From Archangium sp. (GTDB lineage: Bacteria > Myxococcota > Myxococcia > Myxococcales > Myxococcaceae): a stretch of 64,000 nucleotides of DNA. Shown piece after piece: positions 17,556 through 24,703 of this stretch. A program made the position numbers and the translations under genes. Position 1 is the stretch's first letter, and each line of letters opens with the position of its first letter. The notes below the pieces were generated by a model, which saw only the letters and a list, made by a program, of their open reading frames with translations, was not told the origin of the DNA and ran no database searches. The stretch lies in the NCBI GenBank assembly GCA_022843845.1, contig JALHMW010000005.1:124001-188000 (forward strand), read 5' to 3'.

Positions 17556-18767
17556 TCACTTCGCTGGAACAACGGGTTGCGCGACCGGCCCAGGGGCAGG
17601 CGCAGGAGTCTGGGGTGCCGCCGACCTCACGAGGACTGGAGGGCCGAGCGCGTTGAAGCGCTCGGCGTGCCGATGCTCGATGAGCCGGAAGACCACCCAC
17701 CGGCCGTTCTTCTTCGCCAGCCCGAGGTGCTCGTTCAGCGCCGGCACCGGGTGGTGCTCGACGATCTGCTCCAGCTCGCCCAGGCGGCCACCGGGCACCG
17801 TCACGCGTGTGGCGCGCTCACAGCTCGCTGTGGTGCACGACTCGAACTCGACGTCGAGCGAGGTGACGATGAGCCCGGGCGCGCTCGGCGAGCGGTGTGA
17901 CACCTTCGCGCGAACGACGCCGACACCAACGGGCGTCACGGGCTGCGCAGCAGCGCTGGCGGCCACGAGCACGCCGAGCACCAGCACCGCGCCACGGGCC
18001 CCGCGCGTCACCCGCACGAGCACCGGCGCGGGCCGACGACGAAGCGCGAGCCCAGCGAGGACGAACAGCCCCAGCGCCCAACCACCGACTCCGCCCGTCG
18101 AGGAGCACCCCATCTGCGGCTGCGGCGCCTCGGGCGTGACGAGCGAGGTGCCGTAGAGCGCCGCGAGCCCGTCGCGATCGTCGTCCTGCAGCACCCGCTT
18201 GCCCACCTCTCCAGCCGACGCGCGCGGGTACATCACCACCCGCTCGTCCATCGGGTTGTGCATCAGCCCCAGCGCGTGACCGAGCTCGTGCGTCAGCGTG
18301 TTCTGCACGTCGTCGAACGTGCGCGCCGCCGCCATCGGCGCGGTCAGTACGCGAAAGACGTGCTGCTCGGCGTTGAAGACGATGTCGGTGTCGAGGATCT
18401 CGTCGGTGCGCGCGTTCAGCGTCACCACCGTCGAGGCGAGCGCGCTGTCGGTGTACGGCCAGTCGGTGAGCGCGAGGATCTCGTTCTGGTTGGTCGCGTC
18501 GCGGTCGAGTTCGTAGCCCGGCCCACGCACGGGGCCCTCCTTCACCGTCACCTTCAGCTCGGGCGTCGCCGCGTCGATCTCGGCGATGGCGCTCTTCACC
18601 GCCTCGAGCGCGGTCGCGTCGCCGAGGATCTGACCGAGCGCGGGGTCGACGATGAAGGTCACCTCTCGGCGCCACTTCACGACGTCGCCCTGCGAATCGG
18701 TGCGGAGCTCGAACGCGAAGACCGTCAGCGGGACCAGCAACACGAGCAGCGAGAGGAGCGCACGCAT
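17556..18767 (-). CDS. matrixin-like metalloprotease with internal MYXO-CTERM, fused to a second exported domain
   Basis: 403 residues in one frame. A signal peptide (1-18) precedes a zinc protease domain with HELGHALGLMH (160-170) and a downstream Met (VMYPRA). Residues 219-246 (MGCSSTGGVGGW, a hydrophobic helix, then ALRRR) look like a MYXO-CTERM sorting signal, which normally ends a protein. Here the frame goes on into a second signal-peptide-like segment (about 253-275, ending ASAAAQ) and a 130-residue domain with Cys292-type pairs and a Pro/Ala-rich end. At the junction an out-of-frame TGA (18008-18010) overlaps a GTG (18009-18011), the usual coupled stop-start layout, so a one-base shift may have fused two genes. 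Confidence 0.75.
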   Translation of the reverse strand: MRALLSLLVLLVPLTVFAFELRTDSQGDVVKWRREVTFIVDPALGQILGDATALEAVKSAIAEIDAATPELKVTVKEGPVRGPGYELDRDATNQNEILALTDWPYTDSALASTVVTLNARTDEILDTDIVFNAEQHVFRVLTAPMAAARTFDDVQNTLTHELGHALGLMHNPMDERVVMYPRASAGEVGKRVLQDDDRDGLAALYGTSLVTPEAPQPQMGCSSTGGVGGWALGLFVLAGLALRRRPAPVLVRVTRGARGAVLVLGVLVAASAAAQPVTPVGVGVVRAKVSHRSPSAPGLIVTSLDVEFESCTTASCERATRVTVPGGRLGELEQIVEHHPVPALNEHLGLAKKNGRWVVFRLIEHRHAERFNALGPPVLVRSAAPQTPAPAPGPVAQPVVPAK

Positions 18768-18836
18768 GAGCAGGTGCTGAGCACGCCGCGTGCCCGCCAG
18801 CGCCTCGTGAAGAACGCCTGTGATCGCCGGAGGTTT

Positions 18837-19487
18837 CTACGGTTCGCGGTCGAAGCCGTCACGGTCGGCAGGGGTCGCCTCGAAGCCGGCGGGTCCTGCC
18901 GGGCTCTGGGTCGACAGATACGGGCTGTCGGGCGGAATCGACCCGAGTCCGAAGGCACCCTCGAGCACGCGCACGAGTCGGTGCGCCTGAACGAGCTCGT
19001 CGTCTGTGATGAAGGCCGCCAGCGCCTCTCGCAGCACCTCGGGCTCCATCACGAAGTCGATCGTCAGGCACGAGCGCCCGTCGGCCTGCTCCACCAGCCC
19101 AACGGCCTTCACGTCGTCGAAGGGCACCAGCAGCGTGCGCGGCTTTCCCGCGAGCGGCGTCACGAAGTCGAGCCGCAGCGTCGTCGTCGCGAAGTTCACC
19201 ACGAAGCCCCGCTTGCGCCGCTCGAGACGTGACAGCCGCACCGAGCCCAGGAACGCAGCCGCAGCGAGGCTGAGGAGCGCCGAGACCGACCACAGGGAAT
19301 CGACGAAGATCAACGCGGCGACCGCGGCCAGCACGAGCCCGCCGCCCAGGGCCGAGAGCGCGGGCGGCTTCCACGTCAGGTGCCCGGCGCGCGTCTCGCC
19401 CACCAGTATCGACGGCTCGTACCGCAGCGACACGTCACCGAGCTTCGCCGGCGCAGGGTTGTCGGCGAGCGCCTGTCGAAAGCTCAC
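18837..19487 (-). CDS. hypothetical membrane protein with two TM helices
   Basis: 216 residues, GTG start. Two TM helices (about 44-63 and 66-84) are followed by a basic turn (RLSRLERRKRG) and a cytoplasmic domain of about 125 residues with beta-type sequence (KPRTLLVPFDDVKAVGLVEQ). The C-terminal 30 residues are disordered (Pro, Ser, Asp). The layout resembles the gene at 2764-3252. No known motif. The gene is between the protease and the MORN-like genes, all minus strand. Confidence 0.7.
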   Translation of the reverse strand: MSFRQALADNPAPAKLGDVSLRYEPSILVGETRAGHLTWKPPALSALGGGLVLAAVAALIFVDSLWSVSALLSLAAAAFLGSVRLSRLERRKRGFVVNFATTTLRLDFVTPLAGKPRTLLVPFDDVKAVGLVEQADGRSCLTIDFVMEPEVLREALAAFITDDELVQAHRLVRVLEGAFGLGSIPPDSPYLSTQSPAGPAGFEATPADRDGFDREP

Positions 19488-19532
19488 CGGCGTGCCCTAG
19501 CACGGCCGCCCTCACGGAACGCTCGACCCGCG

Positions 19533-20030
19533 TCAGGGGTCCTTCTTCACCGGTGCGTCATCCTTGAACTCGGTGACGACTTCCGTGCCGTTGATCCACT
19601 CCGTCTGCCGGCCCTGACGCTTGCCTGCCACCCAGTTCTCTTCGAGGATCTTCTTGCCCGCGACCCACTGGGTGCGTGTGCCGTTCCAGAGATCGTTGTC
19701 GAACGTGAACTCCTCGAGCTTGCCACCCTGCTCGTCGTAGGCGACCCAGACGCCGGTGCGGCGGCCTTCGAGATACGCCCCGTCGACGCGCTTCTTCCCC
19801 GACTTCTTGTAGAGGCCCAGGTAGGGCCCGTGCATCACGGGCTCACCGAGCCGACCGGTCTTCATGCAGAAGATCGCCTCGAACGCCGTGGCTCGGCCAC
19901 CCGACTGTCGAGTCCCGACTGGACAGGCCAGCGCCGGCGCCGACGACGCCCTGGGCGCTTTTCGGCTCGTGTCGGCCTGCGCGAACGCCAGCAGCGGCAC
20001 TGCGATCATGAACGAGAAGAGCAGCTTCAT
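19533..20030 (-). CDS. exported MORN-like repeat protein, copy 2
   Basis: 165 residues with a signal peptide ending AFAQA (about residue 19). A Cys pair (CPVGTRQSGG ... AIFCMKTGRLG) is followed by MORN-2/YwqK-like repeats: GPYLGLYKKSG, DGAYLEGRRTGVWVAYDEQG, NGTRTQWVAGKK and GKRQGRQTEWINGT. Such repeats form beta hairpins and often bind proteins or lipids. The neighbour at 20163 is a close paralogue, about three quarters identical by eye over 120 residues, with near-identical DNA in places, so a recent tandem duplication is likely. RBS AAAGGAACCCG precedes the ATG. Confidence 0.8.
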   Translation of the reverse strand: MKLLFSFMIAVPLLAFAQADTSRKAPRASSAPALACPVGTRQSGGRATAFEAIFCMKTGRLGEPVMHGPYLGLYKKSGKKRVDGAYLEGRRTGVWVAYDEQGGKLEEFTFDNDLWNGTRTQWVAGKKILEENWVAGKRQGRQTEWINGTEVVTEFKDDAPVKKDP

Positions 20031-20100
20031 CGGGTTCCTTTCATCGGCGGTGTTGCGACGTTGGACAGAAGGGCCACGAGACCATTCACATCACCAGATG

Positions 20101-20139
20101 CACGAAGGGCGGGCTCCCTTTCGAGAACCCGCCCTCGTG
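20101..20139. terminator. strong hairpin between the two MORN-like genes
   Basis: CACGA-A-GGGCGGG at 20101-20113 pairs with CCCGCCC-TCGTG at 20128-20139 around a 14-base loop, with one bulged base. It lies 24 bases after the stop of the upstream paralogue. No long T-run follows on either strand, so it may stabilise the mRNA or weakly terminate. Confidence 0.5.
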
Positions 20140-20162
20140 TGAAGCTCACGACGGTGTTGGTG

Positions 20163-20666
20163 TTACTTCTTCACCGGCGCGTCATCCTTGAACTCGGTGG
20201 CGACTTCCTTGCCCTTGAGCCACTCCTTCTGGATGCCCTGGCGCTTGCCGGCGACCCAGTTCTCCTCGAGGATCTTCGAGCCCGCGATCCACTGGGTCCG
20301 CTTGCCGTTCCAGAGATCGTTGTCGAAGGTCAACTCCTCCAGCTTGCCGCCCTTCTCGTCGTAGGCGATCCACAGGCCGGTCCGCTTGCCCTCGAGGTAC
20401 GCACCCTCGACGCGCTTCTGGCCCGACTTGTAGAGGCCCAGGTAGGGGCCGTGCATCAGCGGCTCACCGAGACGGCCAGCCTTCGTGCAGAAGGTCGCCT
20501 CGAAGACCGTGTCCTTGCCACCCGACTGCCGGGTGCCCGTGGGACAGGCCAGCGAAGGCTCTGCGCCCGGAACCACCGGCTGGGGCTTCACGGTCGTGCC
20601 GGTCTGAGCGAACGACGCGAGAGGAGCTGCCACGATCACTGCCATCATCGTCTTCTTGAAGTTCAT
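20163..20666 (-). CDS. exported MORN-like repeat protein, copy 1
   Basis: 167 residues, signal peptide ending SFAQT (about residue 22). The same Cys pair (CPTGTRQSGG ... ATFCTKAGRLG) and repeats as the downstream copy: GPYLGLYKSG, EGAYLEGKRTGLWIAYDEKG, NGKRTQWIAGSK and GKRQGIQKEWLKGK. It differs from its paralogue mainly in the linker after the signal peptide and in charged surface residues. ATG preceded by AAGGAAACGAA. The periplasm or outer membrane is the expected location. The YwqK-type annotation is by repeat pattern; function unknown. Confidence 0.82.
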   Translation of the reverse strand: MNFKKTMMAVIVAAPLASFAQTGTTVKPQPVVPGAEPSLACPTGTRQSGGKDTVFEATFCTKAGRLGEPLMHGPYLGLYKSGQKRVEGAYLEGKRTGLWIAYDEKGGKLEELTFDNDLWNGKRTQWIAGSKILEENWVAGKRQGIQKEWLKGKEVATEFKDDAPVKK

Positions 20667-20738
20667 TTCGTTTCCTTGTGGGTGAACCCGGCCAATCGCC
20701 GTTGGGCTATCGACCGGGCTCGGGTTGGGGAATTCAAC

Positions 20739-21815
20739 TCAGTTCATCATCGCGCAAACGGCGTTGCCCTTGTCGGCGTAGAAGCCGGCAGTCAGCGACG
20801 TCACGCCCGTCATGGCGCAGAGGGTGAAGTTGAGGGTCAGGTTCTTGTTGCCATTCGAGACCTGGTAGCCGCTCGGGCGGAAGATCTGGCCCGAGTTCGC
20901 ACAGCCGCGCTGGACGTCGCAGATCTGGCCGTCGGAGCGGACATAGTTGATGAGGTCTGCGGGCAGCATCACGCCAGCGGCGGGGAAGTTGGTGCCGCCC
21001 AGCGAGACAGGAGCGGCGTACAGCTCGTGCCCGCCCGAGAACGCCGTCGAGTTCGTGCAGAACGTCATGTCGTCGGTGCGGTTGGTGACGCTGATGGTGA
21101 CCGGGCCGGCGTTCGCGGTGAGGCCCACCGGATTCCAGAGGGTGGGCGTCATGACGCTGGCGAAGTTCGTGCAGCCGACACCCGTGCGGGGCGCCTCAGC
21201 GCACGCGGCGCCGCTGCAGGTCTGGCCGTAAGCACACACATCGGGCTGGGGCATCGCCGAAGCGCACGCCGGAGCTGCGCCGCATGCTGCCGTCGCCGGG
21301 TTGCAGATCTGGCCGCCGGTGCACGAGCCGAACGTGCAAGGGGCGCCAGCGTCCATGCCCGTCATGCCACCGTCGGTGCCGGCATCAGTGGCGACCGCTG
21401 CGCCGCACTTGCCGGTCGCGGTGTCGCAGGTCGCGCCCGAGGGGCAGCCGGCGTTCGAGGTGCACTTGGCAGCGCAGAGCTTGGTGGCGGGCTGGCAGAC
21501 CTGGCCGGCCGTGCCGCGATCGCAGAGCTGGTCGGTGCCGCACTGGCAGAACGCGCGAACCCCCGCGTCGTTGCCTGCAGCGAGGCCCGTGAAGGTGGCG
21601 CACGTCTTGGCAGAGTCAGGGCAGTCCGTGCCGCTGGTACACGCCGTGACGCACGTCCTGAGAATCGGGTGACATGCCTGGCCCGTGGAGCACGCCGAGT
21701 CGCTCGAGCAGGTCGTCGGCATCATCATCATCGTTTCGCCGCAACCGGCGAACCCCATCGTGAAACCGGCCGCGAGTGCTGCTGCGAGCCAGAAACTGGT
21801 CTTCGTCTTCATCAT
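20739..21815 (-). CDS. Cys-rich lipoprotein with EGF/dickkopf-like repeats
   Basis: 358 residues. The start at 21815 (Met-Met-Lys) sits 9 bases after GGGAG; the longer frame upstream is excluded. The lipoprotein signal ends GFAGCGE. Residues 30-220 contain about five repeats of the type CSSDSACSTGQACHPILRTC, CDRGTAGQVCQPATKLC, CTSNAGCPSGATC and CTFGSCTGGQICNPATAAC, separated by a low-complexity linker (TDAGTDGGMTGMDAGAP). The C-terminal 140 residues form a Cys-containing beta domain (CTNFASVMTP to the end). Such lipoproteins are typical of Myxococcota surfaces; no enzymatic motif is seen. Confidence 0.85.
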   Translation of the reverse strand: MMKTKTSFWLAAALAAGFTMGFAGCGETMMMMPTTCSSDSACSTGQACHPILRTCVTACTSGTDCPDSAKTCATFTGLAAGNDAGVRAFCQCGTDQLCDRGTAGQVCQPATKLCAAKCTSNAGCPSGATCDTATGKCGAAVATDAGTDGGMTGMDAGAPCTFGSCTGGQICNPATAACGAAPACASAMPQPDVCAYGQTCSGAACAEAPRTGVGCTNFASVMTPTLWNPVGLTANAGPVTISVTNRTDDMTFCTNSTAFSGGHELYAAPVSLGGTNFPAAGVMLPADLINYVRSDGQICDVQRGCANSGQIFRPSGYQVSNGNKNLTLNFTLCAMTGVTSLTAGFYADKGNAVCAMMN

Positions 21816-21873
21816 ATTGAACATCTCCCGTACTTCGTGGTGACTGCCTTCGTCAGGTCCTGAACCGCGCGGG

Positions 21874-21912
21874 ACTGTAGAGGTGCGCGTTTCAGAGTCA
21901 ACGAAAGTTGAC
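21874..21912 (-). promoter_or_regulatory. promoter with overlapping inverted repeat, Cys-rich lipoprotein gene
   Basis: On the minus strand TTGACT (21901-21896) is followed after 16 bases by TACAGT (21879-21874), 59 bases before the ATG. The perfect palindrome GTCAAC-N4-GTTGAC (21897-21912) covers the -35 box, as a repressor or activator site would. Confidence 0.45.
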
Positions 21913-22011
21913 CGTGCGAGTGACGCACGATGTGTGCCGCTCTTCAGCCTGAAATTCGGCGGCTTTGAAGGGTGGAACATCGACGCGCGACAGCGACCTG
22001 CGTCGGCCGTG

Positions 22012-22422
22012 TCAGGGCGCAGCTGTCAGGCGTTCCCGCAGCACTCGCCAGGCGGCGAAGGAGACGAGGAGAAGCGAGAGCAGCGCCAGCTGCATGGCCC
22101 CGAGGCGCACGGCCCACCGCGCGCGCGTCAGGCCTTCGCGCGGAGCGTCTCCGCGGTCGATGGCGCGCTCTTCGATGCGCCCGAGAGCAATGGCTGCCAA
22201 TGGAAACGGCACACAGCAGACGAAGCCGAGGGCTCCACACACCAGCGCCAGGGTGGCGCGAGACGACGGCGACGACACTGCGGCCGCACACCCGGTGCAG
22301 AGCGCGCGCTCGTCGCGGAGCACGGTGCAGTCGCCGCAGACGAAGCGGCCACACCGCTCACAGACATCGACCGCGAGGGCGCCCGGATGCAGGGGACAGC
22401 TGGCGCCAGCCGGCGTGGGCAC
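22012..22422 (-). CDS. B-box-like zinc finger membrane protein
   Basis: 136 residues, GTG start 6 bases after the gltJ stop. The N-terminus carries a B-box-like metal site: CPLHPGALAVDVCERCG, then FVCGDCTV and ALCTGC (His and Cys spaced as in B-box fingers). Two TM helices follow: about 55-80 (LVCGALGFVCCVPFPLAAIA, DUF4190-like) and about 107-128. The zinc site probably faces the cytoplasm, as the GltJ zinc ribbon does. Its position suggests a link to gliding, but this is inference from context only. Confidence 0.72.
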   Translation of the reverse strand: MPTPAGASCPLHPGALAVDVCERCGRFVCGDCTVLRDERALCTGCAAAVSSPSSRATLALVCGALGFVCCVPFPLAAIALGRIEERAIDRGDAPREGLTRARWAVRLGAMQLALLSLLLVSFAAWRVLRERLTAAP

Positions 22423-22428
22423 GGCCCG

Positions 22429-24570
22429 TCAGAACTTGAACGGGAACTGCACCGGCTCGCCGGCCTTCTTGTGGCGGGGGAACGTCATCGCCTTGATGAC
22501 GCCACCGACACAGCCGGCCATGTACGTGCCCTTGAACTCTTCGGTGACGACACCGACGTTCGAGACCTTGCCGCTCGTCTGAATCGACCACTTCATCACC
22601 AGGCGGCCGGTGGTGCCGGGCTCACGCTTGCGTTGCTCCTCGGCGCATTTGCCGAGCGCCGCCTTGCTCCCGCTCACCACCTCGAGAATGTCGCCCTGCT
22701 GGAGGCTGTCCTTCAGGTCTCCGCCACCCGCCCCGCCCGGCGGCGGTGGCACGTAGACGGTGGGCTTCTTCTTCTCGGGCTCGGCCTTCGTGTCTTCCTT
22801 CACGGCCTTCTTCCCGCTGCCGCCGAAGATCGAGTCGAAGTCTTCTCCGTCACCACCGCCCGACTTCGTCTTCTCGGGCGGAGGAGGCGGCGGCTCACGA
22901 TCGACCTTCTCGGTGTTGCGCACCAGCGCGGTCGGCTTCGACGAAGGCCTCGTCCCCGGGTTCTTCACGCTGGCGACGACGGTGGGCTGCGTGGGCGGCT
23001 GAGCCTGCTCGGGAGCGGCGACGGCCACCGGCGGCTGGGTGGGCTGCGTCGGTTGAACCGGAGGCGGCTGAGGAGGCTGCGTCGGCGCGACGGCCACGAC
23101 AGGCGGCTGGGTCGGCTGCGCTGGCTGGGTCGGCTGCGGAGGAACGACGACCTGCGGCTGCACCGGCTGGCGCAGCGCCAGGAACACCACGAGCCCGACG
23201 AGACAGATGAGCAGCACGCCACCGCCGACCCCGAGCCCGATGATCAGGCCTCGATTCGAGGGCGGTCGGTATTGCGTGACGGCAGGGGCGCTGTACGTCG
23301 CGCCCGGGTTCGCCATGTACGGGTTCACCGGAGGCGGCGCTGGACGAACAGGCGCAGCAGACTCCGCGGCGTGATGCTGAGGTGCAGGCGCCGGCTTCTC
23401 GTCATGGGGCAGGTCGAGCAGCCCACCCGAAGACATCGGCTCGGGCAGCGGCTCCTGCTTCTTCACCTGCGGCTTGGCGAGGAAGTCGGTCTCTTCTTTG
23501 ACGAGCGAGGCGAGGGCCGAGGCGGCCGAGGGGCGCCAGGTGCCGGTGTCTTCCTGCGCTGAGATGCTCGGAGACGGCACGCCCGAGGCGGCGATCGGCA
23601 CCTGCATCTCGGACTGCACGGTCGTGACCAGGCCGCCAGCCGAGAAGGCCGACTGCACCGGCACGCTCACCACCGACGGCGCGATCATGCCGACGTTCAC
23701 CGCAGCCGCAGGTGCCACGACGATCGGCTTCGCCGGCTTGGGCGCCAGCACCGACGCGAGGATCTTCACCTCAGAGACGGGAATCCAATCGCTGAAGCCG
23801 GCACGCCAGCACAACGAGTCGGGGCCCACTTCGCCCGTGTCCCAGTGCTGCTTGAGCTGATCGAGCGGAATCGGGCCGGTCTGCTTGTCGTTGAGCGCGA
23901 CGTACCAGTCCTGCTGCGGCACCTCTTCGACCTTCGCCAGAGACGGGTTCGAGCTGCTGCCGGCGTTGCTCTCGTCGGCGAGCTTGCGGACCATGTCGGC
24001 GTCGAGCACCTTCGTCGACTCGCGATCACCTTCGACGGCGCCCTTGTCGGTGCCGAGATCCTTGTTGCCAGTGGGGAGCGTGGTGGGCCCCGTGCTGCCG
24101 CCCGCGAGCACCGAGTCGAACACGGCGCCGATCTCGTCTTCGTCGGCTCCGAGGAAGCTGTCGCTCGGGCTGGCAGGCGGCTTCTCGGGTGCGGCACCGT
24201 TGGCGGCGCCGTTCTTCGCGGCGGCAGTCTTCGCCGCCTTCGACTCCATCGCGGCCTGCACCGCTGGGTCGTTCATGTTCACCCGCGACGTCGGAGGATC
24301 GGCTGCAGGGGCGCCCGGGCTCGTCAGATCGAGCGTGGCGTCGGTGCCAGCCGCCAACGGGCTGTTCATCACCTGCGTGGCCATGGCGTCGTCGGGATCA
24401 CCCTGCGGCGCGGCCGCACCTCTGGCCGCAGCAGCGCCCGCAGCACCATCGGTGCGCTTGACGTGAATGACGTAGCCGCACTTGCGGCAGCGGACCTTGA
24501 CGCCCTTCGGTCCCACCTTCTCGTCATTGATCATGTACTGCGCGCGGCAGCTCTCACAGACGAAGCGCAT
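22429..24570 (-). CDS. gltJ: adventurous gliding motility protein GltJ (AgmX)
   Basis: 713 residues. Zinc ribbon at 1-35 (Cys5, Cys8, Cys28, Cys31; MRFVCESCRAQY). A long Ala/Asp-rich linker leads to a GYF_2-type domain at 221-275 (DWYVALNDKQTGPIPLDQLK). One TM helix spans about 441-466. The periplasmic part starts with a Pro-Thr-Gln repeat (QPTQPAQPTQPP, 480-530). The end (about 613-713) is a TonB/AgmX-type domain. In M. xanthus this inner-membrane protein links the cytoplasmic polarity switch to the periplasm, and its zinc ribbon is reported to bind MglA. The order of domains is the same here. It probably has its own promoter (24602-24630). Confidence 0.93.
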   Translation of the reverse strand: MRFVCESCRAQYMINDEKVGPKGVKVRCRKCGYVIHVKRTDGAAGAAAARGAAAPQGDPDDAMATQVMNSPLAAGTDATLDLTSPGAPAADPPTSRVNMNDPAVQAAMESKAAKTAAAKNGAANGAAPEKPPASPSDSFLGADEDEIGAVFDSVLAGGSTGPTTLPTGNKDLGTDKGAVEGDRESTKVLDADMVRKLADESNAGSSSNPSLAKVEEVPQQDWYVALNDKQTGPIPLDQLKQHWDTGEVGPDSLCWRAGFSDWIPVSEVKILASVLAPKPAKPIVVAPAAAVNVGMIAPSVVSVPVQSAFSAGGLVTTVQSEMQVPIAASGVPSPSISAQEDTGTWRPSAASALASLVKEETDFLAKPQVKKQEPLPEPMSSGGLLDLPHDEKPAPAPQHHAAESAAPVRPAPPPVNPYMANPGATYSAPAVTQYRPPSNRGLIIGLGVGGGVLLICLVGLVVFLALRQPVQPQVVVPPQPTQPAQPTQPPVVAVAPTQPPQPPPVQPTQPTQPPVAVAAPEQAQPPTQPTVVASVKNPGTRPSSKPTALVRNTEKVDREPPPPPPEKTKSGGGDGEDFDSIFGGSGKKAVKEDTKAEPEKKKPTVYVPPPPGGAGGGDLKDSLQQGDILEVVSGSKAALGKCAEEQRKREPGTTGRLVMKWSIQTSGKVSNVGVVTEEFKGTYMAGCVGGVIKAMTFPRHKKAGEPVQFPFKF

Positions 24571-24601
24571 CAGTCGTCCCGGTCAGGCAAAGCACTGAAA
24601 A

Positions 24602-24636
24602 ATCGTAGGGTTCCCTTTTCAGGGGGTCAAGGGAAC
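24602..24636 (-). promoter_or_regulatory. gltJ promoter overlapped by an 8-base inverted repeat
   Basis: On the minus strand TTGACC (24630-24625), a 17-base spacer, then TACGAT (24607-24602). The palindrome GTTCCCTT/AAGGGAAC (arms 24610-24617 and 24629-24636) spans the region between the boxes. Followed by a TTTTT run, it could also act as a terminator for gltI transcripts. Confidence 0.5.
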
Positions 24637-24703
24637 GGACGCCGGCCCCACGCGCCAGGTTCCGCCTGATGACCGTGTTGCTGCGAAGTGTCAATCAATC
24701 TGC

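Noticed and set aside
18837-19487. Homology between this two-TM protein and the one at 2764-3252.
   Set aside because: Same layout, but no sequence similarity that I can align by eye; kept as an impression only.
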